From: Lachnospiraceae bacterium UBA7026
GTDB taxonomy: Bacteria > Bacillota > Clostridia > Lachnospirales > Lachnospiraceae
Assembly (NCBI GenBank): GCA_002494165.1
Contig: DLBH01000080.1
Coordinates: 1 to 25,404, forward strand
Length of the DNA: 25,404 nt
Direction of reading: 5' to 3'
The notes below the pieces were generated by a model, which ran no database searches, was not told where the DNA came from, and worked only from the letters and a program-made list of their open reading frames with translations. A program made the translations under genes and the position numbers. Below, in pieces: positions 8,174-16,129 of this stretch. Positions within the stretch are counted from its first letter, which is position 1. The number at the start of each line of letters is the position of its first letter.

Positions 8174-8257
8174 TGATGTCACCATCCTTACATATACACT
8201 GAAGGAACGGGTCAGAGTTACAACCGGGAAAATGTGTTCTCCCCGCTGATACAGCAT

Positions 8258-8298
8258 CCGCCCACAAAATGCCGGAAGGTCTCCGTTTTTGTGGGCGG
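8258..8298 (-). other. long perfect hairpin upstream of topB, not a terminator
   Basis: A 12-bp perfect inverted repeat (8258-8269 and 8287-8298) encloses a second 4-bp stem (8273-8276 and 8282-8285). Neither strand has a T-run behind it, so it does not look like an intrinsic terminator. It lies 84 nt before the topB start. It would be in the topB leader if transcription begins upstream, or in the tail of the glyA transcript. No convincing promoter was found between glyA and topB. Confidence 0.6.
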
Positions 8299-8328
8299 CT
8301 TATCTTTCTTTCCTGTCAATCGGAAATG

Positions 8329-8402
8329 CCCCGCTTGAAGAGCGGGTTACTATTCAAAAACCATGAATCAATGGCAGGGAAAACAGGCTTTACTGTCTTC
8401 CC
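8329..8402 (-). terminator. possible glyA terminator region (two hairpins)
   Basis: Behind the glyA stop the minus strand has a 10-bp hairpin with one G-T pair (8377-8402, 6-nt loop) and then a 6-bp G+C hairpin (8330-8335 and 8341-8346). The first is followed only by a loosely T-rich stretch and the second by GCATTT, so neither is a textbook terminator. Either could slow or stop transcription between glyA and topB. Confidence 0.4.
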
Positions 8403-8426
8403 GGGGTCTGCGGGACAGGATCTGTC

Positions 8427-9668
8427 CTACTGGCCTTCGTAGATGGGGTACTTGTCTGTGAGTTCCTTGACGATAGCCTCTGCCTCCTCAAGCTTACCGT
8501 CGACGATGGTCAGCTTGATGGCCTCGGCAATCTTTTCCATATCGTCCTCCTTAAGACCCCTGGAAGTCACTGCCGGTGTTCCAAGTCTCAGTCCACTGGT
8601 AACGAAAGGTGACTTGGGATCATTGGGAACTGTGTTCTTATTACATGTAATATGAACGGAGTCAAGCAGCTTCTCCATATCCTTGCCGGTCAGGTCCATC
8701 TTTCTCAGGTCCAGGAGCATCAGGTGGTTGTCGGTACCGTGGGATACGATATCAAAGCCCCTGTCCATGAGGGCCTGGGAAAGAGCGGAAGCATTCTTGA
8801 TGATCTGCTGCTGGTATTCCTTGAATTCCGGGGTCAGGGCTTCCTTAAAACACACTGCCTTGGCAGCGATCACATGCATGAGGGGGCCGCCCTGGATTCC
8901 CGGGAAAATAGCCTTGTTAAAGTTGTACTTCTTATTCACTTCCTCACTGGAAAGGATCAGGCCGCCCCTGGGACCGCGAAGGGTCTTGTGGGTGGTTGTT
9001 GTGGTAACATGGGCATAGGGGATGGGGCTCTCATGAAGGCCGGCAGCCACGAGGCCGGCGATATGGGCCATATCCACCATGAGGACAGCACCTACCTCAT
9101 CGGCAATCTGGCGCATCTTCTTAAAATCGATCTTTCTGGCGTAGGCGCTGGCTCCGGCGATAATCATCTTAGGCTGGCAGTCCAGGGCAATTTTTCTGAC
9201 CTCGTCATAATCGATAACTCCATCATCATTAACGCCGTAGGGAACACAGTGATAGTTTTTGCCGGACATATTTACAGGGCTGCCGTGGGTCAGATGGCCG
9301 CCGTGGTCCAGATTCATACCCATGTAGGTGTCGCCAACTTCCATCACTGCGAAAAACACAGCCATGTTGGCCTGGGCTCCGGAATGGGGCTGGACATTGG
9401 CATACTCACAGCCAAAGAGCTCCTTGGCTCTGTCGCGGGCCAGGTCCTCAACCACGTCCACATACTGGCATCCACCGTAGTATCTCTTACCCGGATAACC
9501 CTCTGCGTACTTGTTGGTCAGGTGGCTGCCCATAGCTGCCATAACGGCAGGAGAGACCATGTTCTCAGAAGCGATCAGCTCCAGATTCTCTCTCTGACGG
9601 CGAAGCTCGTCCTCCATGGCCTTAGCTACTGCCGGATCTGCCGCTTTTACATAATCAAAACTAAACAT
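8427..9668 (-). CDS. glyA: serine hydroxymethyltransferase
   Basis: This PLP enzyme interconverts serine plus tetrahydrofolate and glycine plus 5,10-methylene-THF in the cytoplasm, and is the main source of one-carbon units. The start ATG 9668 ([12 protein letters not shown]) is preferred to the in-frame ATG five codons earlier because GGAGG lies 8 nt upstream of it. This gives 413 residues, the normal length. Visible motifs are [51 protein letters not shown] and the PLP-lysine segment [14 protein letters not shown] (Lys228). It has its own promoter (9783-9812) and appears monocistronic. It supplies the substrate for folD, which is encoded elsewhere in the window. Confidence 0.98.
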   Translation of the reverse strand: MFSFDYVKAADPAVAKAMEDELRRQRENLELIASENMVSPAVMAAMGSHLTNKYAEGYPGKRYYGGCQYVDVVEDLARDRAKELFGCEYANVQPHSGAQANMAVFFAVMEVGDTYMGMNLDHGGHLTHGSPVNMSGKNYHCVPYGVNDDGVIDYDEVRKIALDCQPKMIIAGASAYARKIDFKKMRQIADEVGAVLMVDMAHIAGLVAAGLHESPIPYAHVTTTTTHKTLRGPRGGLILSSEEVNKKYNFNKAIFPGIQGGPLMHVIAAKAVCFKEALTPEFKEYQQQIIKNASALSQALMDRGFDIVSHGTDNHLMLLDLRKMDLTGKDMEKLLDSVHITCNKNTVPNDPKSPFVTSGLRLGTPAVTSRGLKEDDMEKIAEAIKLTIVDGKLEEAEAIVKELTDKYPIYEGQ

Positions 9669-9782
9669 CTGTATATCCTCCATATATAAATAGGTGCACT
9701 GTATCTGCCGATTATATCCCTTCCACCCCGCTAATCCACGAAAAATATCATCTACACAATTGGGGGCAAATAATCAGAGAAA

Positions 9783-9812
9783 ATTATAACACAGGTCTCT
9801 CAAATCCGTAAA
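9783..9812 (-). promoter_or_regulatory. promoter for glyA
   Basis: On the minus strand TTTACG (9807-9812) and a perfect TATAAT (9783-9788) are 18 nt apart, with an extended -10 TGT. The predicted start near 9776 leaves a leader of about 108 nt before the glyA ATG. I recognise no riboswitch in it; only a weak CCCC/GGGG pairing is possible. Confidence 0.7.
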
Positions 9813-9826
9813 GTAGCTATTCTGAT

Positions 9827-9848
9827 AAAAAAACTGGCCCGGAGCCCC
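9827..9848 (-). terminator. probable radA terminator
   Basis: Just behind the radA stop, a short G+C hairpin (minus-strand GGCT, loop CCG, GGCC, including a G-T pair) is followed by AG and seven T. The T-run is strong but the stem is only about 4 bp. Confidence 0.55.
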
Positions 9849-9865
9849 ATTCATATAACATTTTT

Positions 9866-11245
9866 TTACAAAATCTCTGTCAATTCCCTCACATTGGATG
9901 CCGGAAAAAGGCTGATCTGGCTGCGCAGGCCCTCCGGCAGGCCTTCCAGATTACTGGCAGGCAGGATGCAGCGGGAGAAGCCCATTTTGATACCCTCCCG
10001 GATTCTCTGGTCTACATGACTGACCCCCCGGATCTCCCCGGTCAGGCCCACCTCACCGAAAATGAAACTGCCTTCGGTCACAGGCCTGTTGCGGTAGCTG
10101 CTGATGACGGCACTGACTATACCTAAGTCCATGGCCGGCTCGGTAACCTTGACACCTCCCGCCAGATTAACATAGGCATCACAGCCGCCCAGCTGCAGAC
10201 CAGCCCGCTTTTCCAGAACGGCCAGCAGCAGGTTGACCCGGTTAAAATCAATACCCACACTGGTCCTCCGGGGCAGGTTGAAGCTGGTAGGCGATACCAG
10301 GGCCTGGATCTCGACCATGAGGGGCCTGGTCCCTTCCATGGAACAGACTACGGCCGACCCAGCCGCATCCACCGGCCTGCCGTCCAGCATAATCTGGGAG
10401 GGGTTGGCCACCTCCACCAGGCCCTCCTCCTTCATCTCAAAAACCCCGATCTCGTTGGTAGACCCAAAACGGTTTTTTACACCTCTTAAGACACGGAAGA
10501 CGGCACTCCGCTCTCCCTCAAAATAAAGGACAGTATCCACCATGTGCTCCAGGGTCCTGGGGCCGGCCACCACGCCTTCCTTGGTCACATGACCAACCAG
10601 AAAAACAGCGATGCCCTCCTGCTTGGCCAGCTGCATCATGACTCCGGTCACTTCCCTGACCTGGCTGACACTGCCGGCGGCAGAAGAGATTTCCTCACTG
10701 TACATGGTCTGGACCGAATCGACCACTACCATGTCCGGCTTCCAGGCCCGGACCGCGTCAGCAGCTGCATAAATATCCGTCTCACTGAGCAGGTATACTT
10801 CACCAATAAAACCTCCCAGCCGGTCGGCCCGCATCTTGATCTGCTTTAAGGACTCTTCACCGGACACATAGATTACTTTCCTGCCCTCATTGGCCAGGTG
10901 GCGGCAGACTTGCAGAAGGAGGGTGGACTTACCTATGCCCGGGTCTCCTCCCACCAGGGTCAGGGACCCCTTGACGATACCGCCCCCCATTACCCGGTCA
11001 AGCTCGGGAATCCCTGAGCTGATCCGGTCCTCTGCCTCCATGGAAACGGAGAAGAGCCCTGTCACCTTGGGCCTGCCTTCCCTGGCGGAGGAAGACCTGG
11101 AGGGCCCGGAAGTCTTTGCCGTGGAGACCTTTTCCTCTACCAAGGTATTCCACTGGCGGCAGCCCGGACACTGGCCGGACCATTTGGAGGTCTCATAGCC
11201 GCATTCCTTACAGAAAAATATCGTTTTTGTCTTTCCCTTTGCCAT
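9866..11245 (-). CDS. radA: DNA repair protein RadA
   Basis: RadA is a RecA-related ATPase that drives branch migration in recombination and repair. ATG 11245 (MAKGKTKTIFFCKECG) is chosen because it begins at the zinc finger behind AAAGG and gives 459 residues, typical of RadA; an upstream in-frame start adds 45 unrelated residues. The domains are a C4 zinc finger (Cys12, 15, 26, 29), Walker A GGDPGIGKST at 99-108, MVVVDSVQT (Walker B region), the RadA signature KNRFG at 257-261, and a C-terminal Lon-protease-like domain. It is separated from the gene upstream by a strong terminator, so it should have its own promoter; only weak candidates are visible in the A+T-rich 70 nt before it. Confidence 0.97.
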   Translation of the reverse strand: MAKGKTKTIFFCKECGYETSKWSGQCPGCRQWNTLVEEKVSTAKTSGPSRSSSAREGRPKVTGLFSVSMEAEDRISSGIPELDRVMGGGIVKGSLTLVGGDPGIGKSTLLLQVCRHLANEGRKVIYVSGEESLKQIKMRADRLGGFIGEVYLLSETDIYAAADAVRAWKPDMVVVDSVQTMYSEEISSAAGSVSQVREVTGVMMQLAKQEGIAVFLVGHVTKEGVVAGPRTLEHMVDTVLYFEGERSAVFRVLRGVKNRFGSTNEIGVFEMKEEGLVEVANPSQIMLDGRPVDAAGSAVVCSMEGTRPLMVEIQALVSPTSFNLPRRTSVGIDFNRVNLLLAVLEKRAGLQLGGCDAYVNLAGGVKVTEPAMDLGIVSAVISSYRNRPVTEGSFIFGEVGLTGEIRGVSHVDQRIREGIKMGFSRCILPASNLEGLPEGLRSQISLFPASNVRELTEIL

Positions 11246-11284
11246 ATAATACCTTTTCTTTCTAAATCTAATAATATAAAATGC

Positions 11285-11317
11285 TATGCCAGATAAAAAA
11301 GTTATGCCAGATAAAAA
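11285..11317 (-). repeat. duplicated 15-nt word between radA and the upstream terminator
   Basis: The plus-strand word tatgccagataaaaa occurs at 11285-11299 and 11303-11317, an 18-bp period. On the minus strand this duplicates the T-run of the terminator at 11312-11344 (TTTTTATCTGGCATA twice). It may be a slippage duplication of the terminator tail, and it lies where the radA promoter should be. Confidence 0.8.
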
Positions 11318-11344
11318 GACCCGAAAGATTACTCCTTCGGGTCT
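11312..11344 (-). terminator. intrinsic terminator of the gntR-clpC operon
   Basis: Minus-strand AGACCCGAA and TTCGGGTCT (11336-11344 and 11317-11325) form a 9-bp stem with a 10-nt loop, followed by TTTTTATC. It lies 22 nt behind the stop of the small conserved protein and separates it from radA. Confidence 0.9.
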
Positions 11345-11366
11345 GTATACTTTACAGCTTAAATGG

Positions 11367-11780
11367 TCACAGTCTGACAACCTTCACCTTTGCAATCTCT
11401 CCCGGGTCCAGCTCCACACCGAAACTAATCTTTCCTCCCAGGTTGGACTTGATACGTCCTATGTTGGTATCATCGATCAGTACCTTGTACTCTTTCTGGG
11501 GTTCCACCTCTAAAGTAATCTGAAGATCATCCACCGACTCCACTTCAAAGGTAATCTGACGCTCTGTACTCCTGTAATTATGGACAGCCGAGCCAGGAAC
11601 AGACTCATAGGCAACTCCGCCATTCTTCTCCAGTCGTGTAATCTCCCTGAAGGTCTTCACCTTATACCTGTCACCTTCAAAAGGAAAGTCAGACAGCTTG
11701 GTCTTCTGATCGAGACTGTAGTCGCCAAAATCAAGGGTTCCATTCTCCTGAGCCACAATTAGTTCCTTTACGTTAGCCAT
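11367..11780 (-). CDS. small conserved protein of unknown function
   Basis: 137 residues from ATG 11780, which has a strong GGGAGG 7 nt upstream; a longer in-frame start adds five residues. No signal peptide or membrane segment is seen. The sequence alternates charged and hydrophobic residues (FREITRLEKNGG, QITFEVESVDDLQITLEVEP, KISFGVELDPGEIAKVKVV), suggesting a beta-rich soluble fold. From memory, similar short proteins in Lachnospiraceae carry the label endosialidase, but I see no sialidase motif and do not accept it as a function. It lies 29 nt after clpC and before the operon terminator, so it is co-transcribed with gntR and clpC. Confidence 0.8.
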   Translation of the reverse strand: MANVKELIVAQENGTLDFGDYSLDQKTKLSDFPFEGDRYKVKTFREITRLEKNGGVAYESVPGSAVHNYRSTERQITFEVESVDDLQITLEVEPQKEYKVLIDDTNIGRIKSNLGGKISFGVELDPGEIAKVKVVRL

Positions 11781-11809
11781 GTTGTTTCCTCCCAAACTTA
11801 TCTATTAAG

Positions 11810-14257
11810 CTACCTGCTTTGATTATACAAGATGCCATCTTTCATTACAAGTTTAACTTTTTTCCGGCTTTTAATATTTCCCATCAGGAACTGGTCTGAG
11901 AGATAATCCTCTACCTCATTCTGGATCGTCCTCTTAAGAGGTCTGGCGCCGAGCTGGGGATTGTAACCCTTGTCCAGAAGATAATCCACTACTTCCTCAG
12001 AATATTCAAGGATAAATCCCGGCTGGACTTTGACCCTCTCTGCCAGCTGGTCCATGAGAAGCTTTACTATCTTTCTCTGTTCCGGCTTGTCGAGGACATG
12101 GAAAACCTGGATTCCGTCGATCCGGTTGAGAAACTCCGGGCGGAAGATCTTCTTCACTTCCTCCATGACCTGGTCCTTCATACGCTCGTAGTCCCTGGCC
12201 GGGTCTTTTCCTGAGCTGAAGCCCAGGTTTTTAGGAGCCATGATCCTCTGGGCTCCGGCGTTGGAAGTCATGATGATCACTGTATTTTTAAAATCAATCT
12301 TCCGGCCGCTGGAATCGGTGATCCGGCCGTCGTCAAGGACCTGGAGCAGGACATTAAAAACATCGCTGTGGGCCTTTTCTATCTCATCGAAAAGGAGGAC
12401 GGAATAGGGGTGGCGTCTCACCTGCTCGCTGAGCTGGCCTCCCTCCTCATAACCCACATAACCGGGCGGAGACCCGATCAGTCTGGACACACTGTGCTTT
12501 TCCATGTACTCGGACATATCGATACGGATCATGGAATTCTCATCCCCGAAAAGGGCTTCAGCCAGGGCCTTGGAAAGTTCTGTCTTACCTACGCCGGTGG
12601 GTCCTAAGAAAAGGAAAGAACCAATAGGCCGGTGGGGATCTTTCAGACCTACCCGGCCCCTCTTGATGGCCTTGGCCACCAGATTTACGGCCTCATCCTG
12701 GCCAATCACCCGCTTTTTCAGATTGGCCTCCAGCTTAAGGAGGCGGCCGGACTCAGACTGGGTCAGGCTGGTTACCGGGACGCCGGACCAGGAAGACACC
12801 ACCGCTGCCACATCCTGGGCAGTCACCGCAGACCGGTTACCTTCCTTGTTCCTGTCCCATTCCTCTCTCAGCCGGGTAAGCTTATCTTCCACGGTCTTCT
12901 GTTTTGTATTATTGAGCCGGGCCCGGCGAAGGTTTCCTTCGATGAGGGCCTCTTCCTTCCTGGCTCCCAGCTTCTCATACTGGTCAGCCAGGTCTTTCAG
13001 CTCCTGGGGCATGGTGTAAAGATCTACCCTCTTGCGGGCAGCCGCCTCATCCATGACGTCAATGGCCTTGTCAGGAAGGAAACGGTCACTGATATAGCGT
13101 TTGGAAAGGTTGACCGCCGCCTCCAGGGCCCCTGCCTGGTAGCGGACATGGTGATGGTCCTCAAAGGCAGGCTTCAGGCCTTTCAATATGGCAATGGACT
13201 CCTCCTCCGTCGGTTCCTCCACGGTAACCGGCTGAAACCTTCTCTCAAAGGCTGCATCTTTTTCAATATATTTCCTGTATTCATCCAGGGTTGTGGCCCC
13301 GATCAGCTGAATCTCTCCCCGGGCCAGGAAGGGCTTTAAAATGTTGGAAGCATCCATGGCTCCCTCGGCGCCTCCCGCACCGATCAGGGTGTGAATCTCA
13401 TCAACAAAAAGCAGAATATCCCCCCGGGATATGACTTCCTGCAGGAGTCCCTTGATTCTTTCCTCAAACTCTCCCCGGTATTTGGAACCGGCAATCATGC
13501 CGGACAGGTCCATCCTCATCAGTTTTTTATGCCAGAGGGTCTGGGGAACCTCTTCCCGGACAATCCACTGGGCCAGGCCTTCCACGATGGCTGTCTTGCC
13601 CACGCCCGGCTCACCCACCAGACAGGGACTGTTCTTGGTCCGTCTGCTCAGAACCTGGATCAGGCGGGATATTTCTTCCCGGCGGCCGATGACCGGGTCG
13701 GTATTGCCACCGGCAGCTCTCTCTGTCATGTCCAGACAGTAGGTCTCGATCATGGAAGCAGCTTCTTTGCCCGCTCCTCCGGCCAGCTGCTTATACTCTG
13801 CCGCTGCCGTTCTCGGATCCACTCCGCTGGCCGTCATCAGATCCAGATAAAGCTTTTTCAAGTCAATGCCAAGACCCTTCATGAGTCTCAGGGCAATACA
13901 GTCCTTCTCTTTGATGATGGCCAGGACCAGATGTTCACTGCCTATGGAGCCGGCCTCCATCCTTTCGGCCTCAAGGGCACTGGCCCGGAGGACCGATTCT
14001 GCTCTGGGACTGTAGCCTGGCTGGTCAGTCTCCTTCCGGGGCATACCCAGGGCTGCGGATTCGGCAAGAACAGATTCCAGGAGCATCTCATAGGTCAGGC
14101 CGCAGGCATAGAGAACCTGGCAGGCCAGAGAGTCTTTCTGGTCAAGGAGCCCGAGAAGAATATGCTCTGTACCGATATAGCTTTGTTTACATGCCAGTGC
14201 GTCCTCTCCGGCTTTTTTGAGAGCCGCGGCGGCGTATTGATTAAAGTCTGTTTTCAT
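11810..14257 (-). CDS. clpC: ATP-dependent Clp protease ATP-binding subunit ClpC
   Basis: ClpC is the Hsp100 unfoldase that feeds proteins to ClpP. The 815 residues contain two Clp N-repeats (about 1-150), AAA-1 with Walker A GEPGVGKT (215-222) and Walker B LLFVDEIHT (282-290), a short ClpC-type middle domain (about 415-470) rather than the long ClpB one, and AAA-2 with Walker A GPTGVGKT (552-559) and LLFDEIEKAH. The C-terminal D2-small domain ends near 800. ATG 14257 follows AAAGGAAG. It is second in a gntR-clpC-small protein operon. The ctsR-mcsA-mcsB genes that often precede clpC are not next to it. Confidence 0.95.
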   Translation of the reverse strand: MKTDFNQYAAAALKKAGEDALACKQSYIGTEHILLGLLDQKDSLACQVLYACGLTYEMLLESVLAESAALGMPRKETDQPGYSPRAESVLRASALEAERMEAGSIGSEHLVLAIIKEKDCIALRLMKGLGIDLKKLYLDLMTASGVDPRTAAAEYKQLAGGAGKEAASMIETYCLDMTERAAGGNTDPVIGRREEISRLIQVLSRRTKNSPCLVGEPGVGKTAIVEGLAQWIVREEVPQTLWHKKLMRMDLSGMIAGSKYRGEFEERIKGLLQEVISRGDILLFVDEIHTLIGAGGAEGAMDASNILKPFLARGEIQLIGATTLDEYRKYIEKDAAFERRFQPVTVEEPTEEESIAILKGLKPAFEDHHHVRYQAGALEAAVNLSKRYISDRFLPDKAIDVMDEAAARKRVDLYTMPQELKDLADQYEKLGARKEEALIEGNLRRARLNNTKQKTVEDKLTRLREEWDRNKEGNRSAVTAQDVAAVVSSWSGVPVTSLTQSESGRLLKLEANLKKRVIGQDEAVNLVAKAIKRGRVGLKDPHRPIGSFLFLGPTGVGKTELSKALAEALFGDENSMIRIDMSEYMEKHSVSRLIGSPPGYVGYEEGGQLSEQVRRHPYSVLLFDEIEKAHSDVFNVLLQVLDDGRITDSSGRKIDFKNTVIIMTSNAGAQRIMAPKNLGFSSGKDPARDYERMKDQVMEEVKKIFRPEFLNRIDGIQVFHVLDKPEQRKIVKLLMDQLAERVKVQPGFILEYSEEVVDYLLDKGYNPQLGARPLKRTIQNEVEDYLSDQFLMGNIKSRKKVKLVMKDGILYNQSR

Positions 14258-14292
14258 AGTATCTTCCTTTATTAATTAGTATCTTCCTTTAT
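14257..14292 (-). repeat. duplicated ribosome-binding region of clpC
   Basis: A 16-nt word, minus-strand ATAAAGGAAGATACTA, occurs at 14257-14272, reaching into the clpC ATG, and again at 14277-14292, a 20-bp period. Both contain the AAAGGA ribosome site, but only the proximal copy is followed by the start codon. Confidence 0.85.
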
Positions 14293-14296
14293 CAAG

Positions 14297-14340
14297 CTAT
14301 CTATTAATCTATCTATTAATCCATCTATTATTCCATCTAA
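14297..14340 (-). repeat. 12-bp tandem repeat between gntR and clpC
   Basis: Plus-strand units ctatctattaat (14297-14308 and 14309-14320), ccatctattatt (14321-14332) and a partial ccatctaa (14333-14340) follow without gaps. The last unit contains the gntR stop codon. The segment is A+T-rich and forms most of the 79-nt gap between the two genes. Confidence 0.88.
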
Positions 14341-14708
14341 AAAAACTTATCATACATTTCGTCGACAATCCGGAGCATCTCATCCTTACTGATCTCCTTA
14401 CAGATCGCCTGGGCTACAATCATTTCCATGTAATCATTGATCTTGGTCATCTCATCCTGCTTATCCGTAATCTCAACGGAGATGACTGCCCCGCTTCTCC
14501 TGTCCAGCTTAAGATAACCTTCCTGCCTGAGCATGGCATAGGCCTTATTGACCGTGTGCATATTTACACCCAGCTGGGTAGCCAGATTTCTGACGGATGG
14601 AAGGGAATCCCCATCCCGAAGCCTGTCCTGGGCTATGAGCATAACAATCTGGTTGCGCAGCTGTATATAAATGGCCTCCGGACTGTTAAAATCTATCTCT
14701 ATCAACAT
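14337..14708 (-). CDS. GntR-family transcriptional regulator, YtrA-like
   Basis: 123 residues from ATG 14708, which follows GGGGG with an 8-nt spacer. The N-terminal winged helix-turn-helix (about 11-75; LPSVRNLATQLGVNMHTVNKAYAML and EGYLKLDRRSG) is typical of GntR. The short C-terminal part, about 45 residues, has no room for an effector domain of the FadR or UTRA type, which places it in the YtrA group. YtrA proteins usually repress their own operon, often with transport genes. Here the downstream partner is clpC, 79 nt away with no terminator between, so it may control ClpC level. The operator is probably near the promoter at 14788-14816; the ligand is unknown. Confidence 0.9.
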   Translation of the reverse strand: MLIEIDFNSPEAIYIQLRNQIVMLIAQDRLRDGDSLPSVRNLATQLGVNMHTVNKAYAMLRQEGYLKLDRRSGAVISVEITDKQDEMTKINDYMEMIVAQAICKEISKDEMLRIVDEMYDKFF

Positions 14709-14787
14709 AGGTCATACCCCCTTTGCATTTGTTCAGCCATGCCGGAAATCCTCCGGCAGCCAGGCTGTCCCTGACTCTGTTCTATAG

Positions 14788-14816
14788 ATTATATATCAAA
14801 TGTCCCACTATTTCAA
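14788..14816 (-). promoter_or_regulatory. strong promoter for gntR-clpC
   Basis: Minus-strand TTGAAA (14811-14816) and TATAAT (14788-14793) have a 17-nt spacer, close to consensus. The region around the -10 holds the small palindrome CTATAG, a possible part of an operator. The leader of about 73 nt carries a GCCGGA/TCCGGC hairpin. The 315-nt gap 14709-15023 otherwise holds only terminators. Confidence 0.8.
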
Positions 14817-14845
14817 GCCTTAACAAGAGCCGGGCCCGGCAGCAG

Positions 14846-14881
14846 AAAAATTCAGGAAAGGCCGGAAAACATTTACCGGCC
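14846..14881 (-). terminator. possible secondary terminator behind cinA
   Basis: A GGCCGG/CCGGCC stem (14860-14865 and 14876-14881, 10-nt loop) is followed on the minus strand by TTTCCTGAATTTTT. It would back up the stronger terminator at 14935-15009, before the gntR promoter. Confidence 0.45.
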
Positions 14882-14934
14882 CATGTATTTTTTCCACCAG
14901 CAAATCTGGGCTGCCCCCGGACCTGCCGGTATCA

Positions 14935-15009
14935 AAATAAAAGGGCTGCCCCCGGCCCCGGGAGGAAATCCCTATCTGTGGATTCCTCCCGGGGCCGGCA
15001 GGGCAGCCC
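14935..15009 (-). terminator. very long terminator hairpin of the folD-cinA operon
   Basis: The arms 14943-14967 and 14983-15009 pair as 9 bp, a 2-nt bulge and 16 bp, and the stem can continue by 3 bp into the loop. TTTTATTTT follows on the minus strand. It begins 15 nt behind the cinA stop. The stem is about three times longer than usual. A 13-nt piece of its distal arm (gggctgcccccgg) is repeated at 14908-14920. Confidence 0.92.
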
Positions 15010-15023
15010 ATAATTAATTTCAA

Positions 15024-15557
15024 TTATTCTGTATCATCTGTGACCGGCTTCTCGCTGTCATCTGCAAGCAGCTGACAGTAAAGCAGGGCCAGGGCTTCCC
15101 GTACCGCCTTGTGGCGGATGGTCTGCCTGTCTCCTCCGAAAAAGCATCTTTTCACTACAGTATGGCCTTTCAGGGTGCAGCCGATGTAGACAAGACCTAC
15201 CGGCTTATCCTCACTGCCCCCGTCAGGTCCGGCTATGCCGGTGGTGGAAACTGCCGCCTGGGTTCCGGCCTTTCTTACAGCCCCCTCAGCCATCTCCTTT
15301 GCTGTCTGCCTGGATACGGCCCCTTTTTCTTTCAAAGTGTCCTCTGAAACTCCCAGCAGCCTGATCTTAGCCTCGTTGGAATAGGTCACATAACCTTCTT
15401 TAAAGACTTCGGATATCCCGTCGGCATTGACAAGAGTACCTGCGACAAGGCCGCCTGTACACGATTCAGCAACTGTTACATTAAGTTGTTTATACTTTAA
15501 TATCCGGGCGATCTTCCTCTCGATAGGTTCTTCCTCAATTCTCCGACCTGAACTCAT
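15024..15557 (-). CDS. cinA: CinA C-terminal-type nicotinamide-nucleotide amidase
   Basis: A stand-alone CinA C-terminal (PncC) domain of 177 residues. The family deamidates nicotinamide mononucleotide in the pyridine-nucleotide cycle. Diagnostic segments are TVAESCTGGLVAGTL with catalytic Ser32, SEVFKEGYVTYSNEAK, and the glycine-rich STTGIAGPDGGSEDKPVGLVYIG. The N-terminal molybdopterin-like (ADP-ribose pyrophosphatase) domain of full-length CinA is absent, which is common for short homologues. The start codon overlaps the pgsA stop (TAATG), implying translational coupling. It is the last gene of the folD-rimO-pgsA-cinA operon, followed directly by a strong terminator. recA, often next to cinA, is not present in this window. 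Confidence 0.92.
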   Translation of the reverse strand: MSSGRRIEEEPIERKIARILKYKQLNVTVAESCTGGLVAGTLVNADGISEVFKEGYVTYSNEAKIRLLGVSEDTLKEKGAVSRQTAKEMAEGAVRKAGTQAAVSTTGIAGPDGGSEDKPVGLVYIGCTLKGHTVVKRCFFGGDRQTIRHKAVREALALLYCQLLADDSEKPVTDDTE

Positions 15558-16129
15558 TATTTATCCGAGCCTCCTTCCTTTAATACATCAAGGTTCTTTG
15601 CAAAATAATCTACCATGGAAATGATAGTAAGAATCAGTGCTATATAAACCAGAATCAGTTCTATAAGATGAGCATATGGGAATACATTACCAAGATCCGC
15701 TATACACATGATAATGGCAAACATCTGGAAATTGGTCTTAAACTTACCCCAGTAGCTGGCGGCAATGACTACGCCGTTATCGCTGGCCAAGGTACGGAAG
15801 CCGGTGATGGCAAACTCCCTGGCTATGATGATAATTACGATCCAGGCCGGCACCTTGTTCCAGCTAACCGTAACCAGGCAGATAAAAGCAGACGACACAA
15901 GGATCTTATCAGCGAGAGGATCCATAAACTTTCCAAAGTTTGTCACCAGGTTATGCTTTCTGGCTATCTTTCCGTCAAATAAGTCTGTAAGGCTGGCAAC
16001 ACAGAAAATCAATAAGGCAATCCATTTTGAAATATCATGGGGAATCCCCTCGTAGAGCATAAAAAACACAAAGAAGGGAACAAGCAAAACACGTGTTATT
16101 GTCAGCTTATTTGGTAAATTCATCGGCAT
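15557..16129 (-). CDS. pgsA: CDP-diacylglycerol--glycerol-3-phosphate 3-phosphatidyltransferase
   Basis: This inner-membrane enzyme makes phosphatidylglycerol phosphate from CDP-diacylglycerol and glycerol-3-phosphate. The complete CDP-alcohol phosphotransferase signature D-x2-DG-x2-AR-x8-G-x3-D-x3-D is visible as Asp49, Asp52-Gly53, Ala56-Arg57, Gly66, Asp70 and Asp74. About five hydrophobic segments span the 190 residues. ATG 16129 (MPMNLPNKLTITR) is chosen for the GGGAG nine nt upstream; ATG 16123 would lose two residues. The first 23 nt overlap the end of rimO, and the stop overlaps the start of cinA. Confidence 0.95.
   Translation of the reverse strand: MPMNLPNKLTITRVLLVPFFVFFMLYEGIPHDISKWIALLIFCVASLTDLFDGKIARKHNLVTNFGKFMDPLADKILVSSAFICLVTVSWNKVPAWIVIIIIAREFAITGFRTLASDNGVVIAASYWGKFKTNFQMFAIIMCIADLGNVFPYAHLIELILVYIALILTIISMVDYFAKNLDVLKEGGSDK

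Noticed and set aside
8174..8257. N-terminal extension of TopB from ATG 8257
   Set aside because: Topoisomerase III begins at MKKLIIAEKPS, and the extra 28 residues overlap leader DNA next to the hairpin.
8652..9689. 345-codon plus-strand ORF opposite glyA
   Set aside because: It is an antisense shadow of glyA, with no ribosome site or recognisable product.
9669..9776. Riboswitch in the glyA leader
   Set aside because: The leader is long enough, but I could not match it to the THF, glycine, purine or SAM aptamer core. Only a weak CCCC/GGGG pairing is visible.
13391..14275. 294-codon plus-strand ORF opposite clpC
   Set aside because: It is an antisense shadow of a clear clpC gene, without family similarity.
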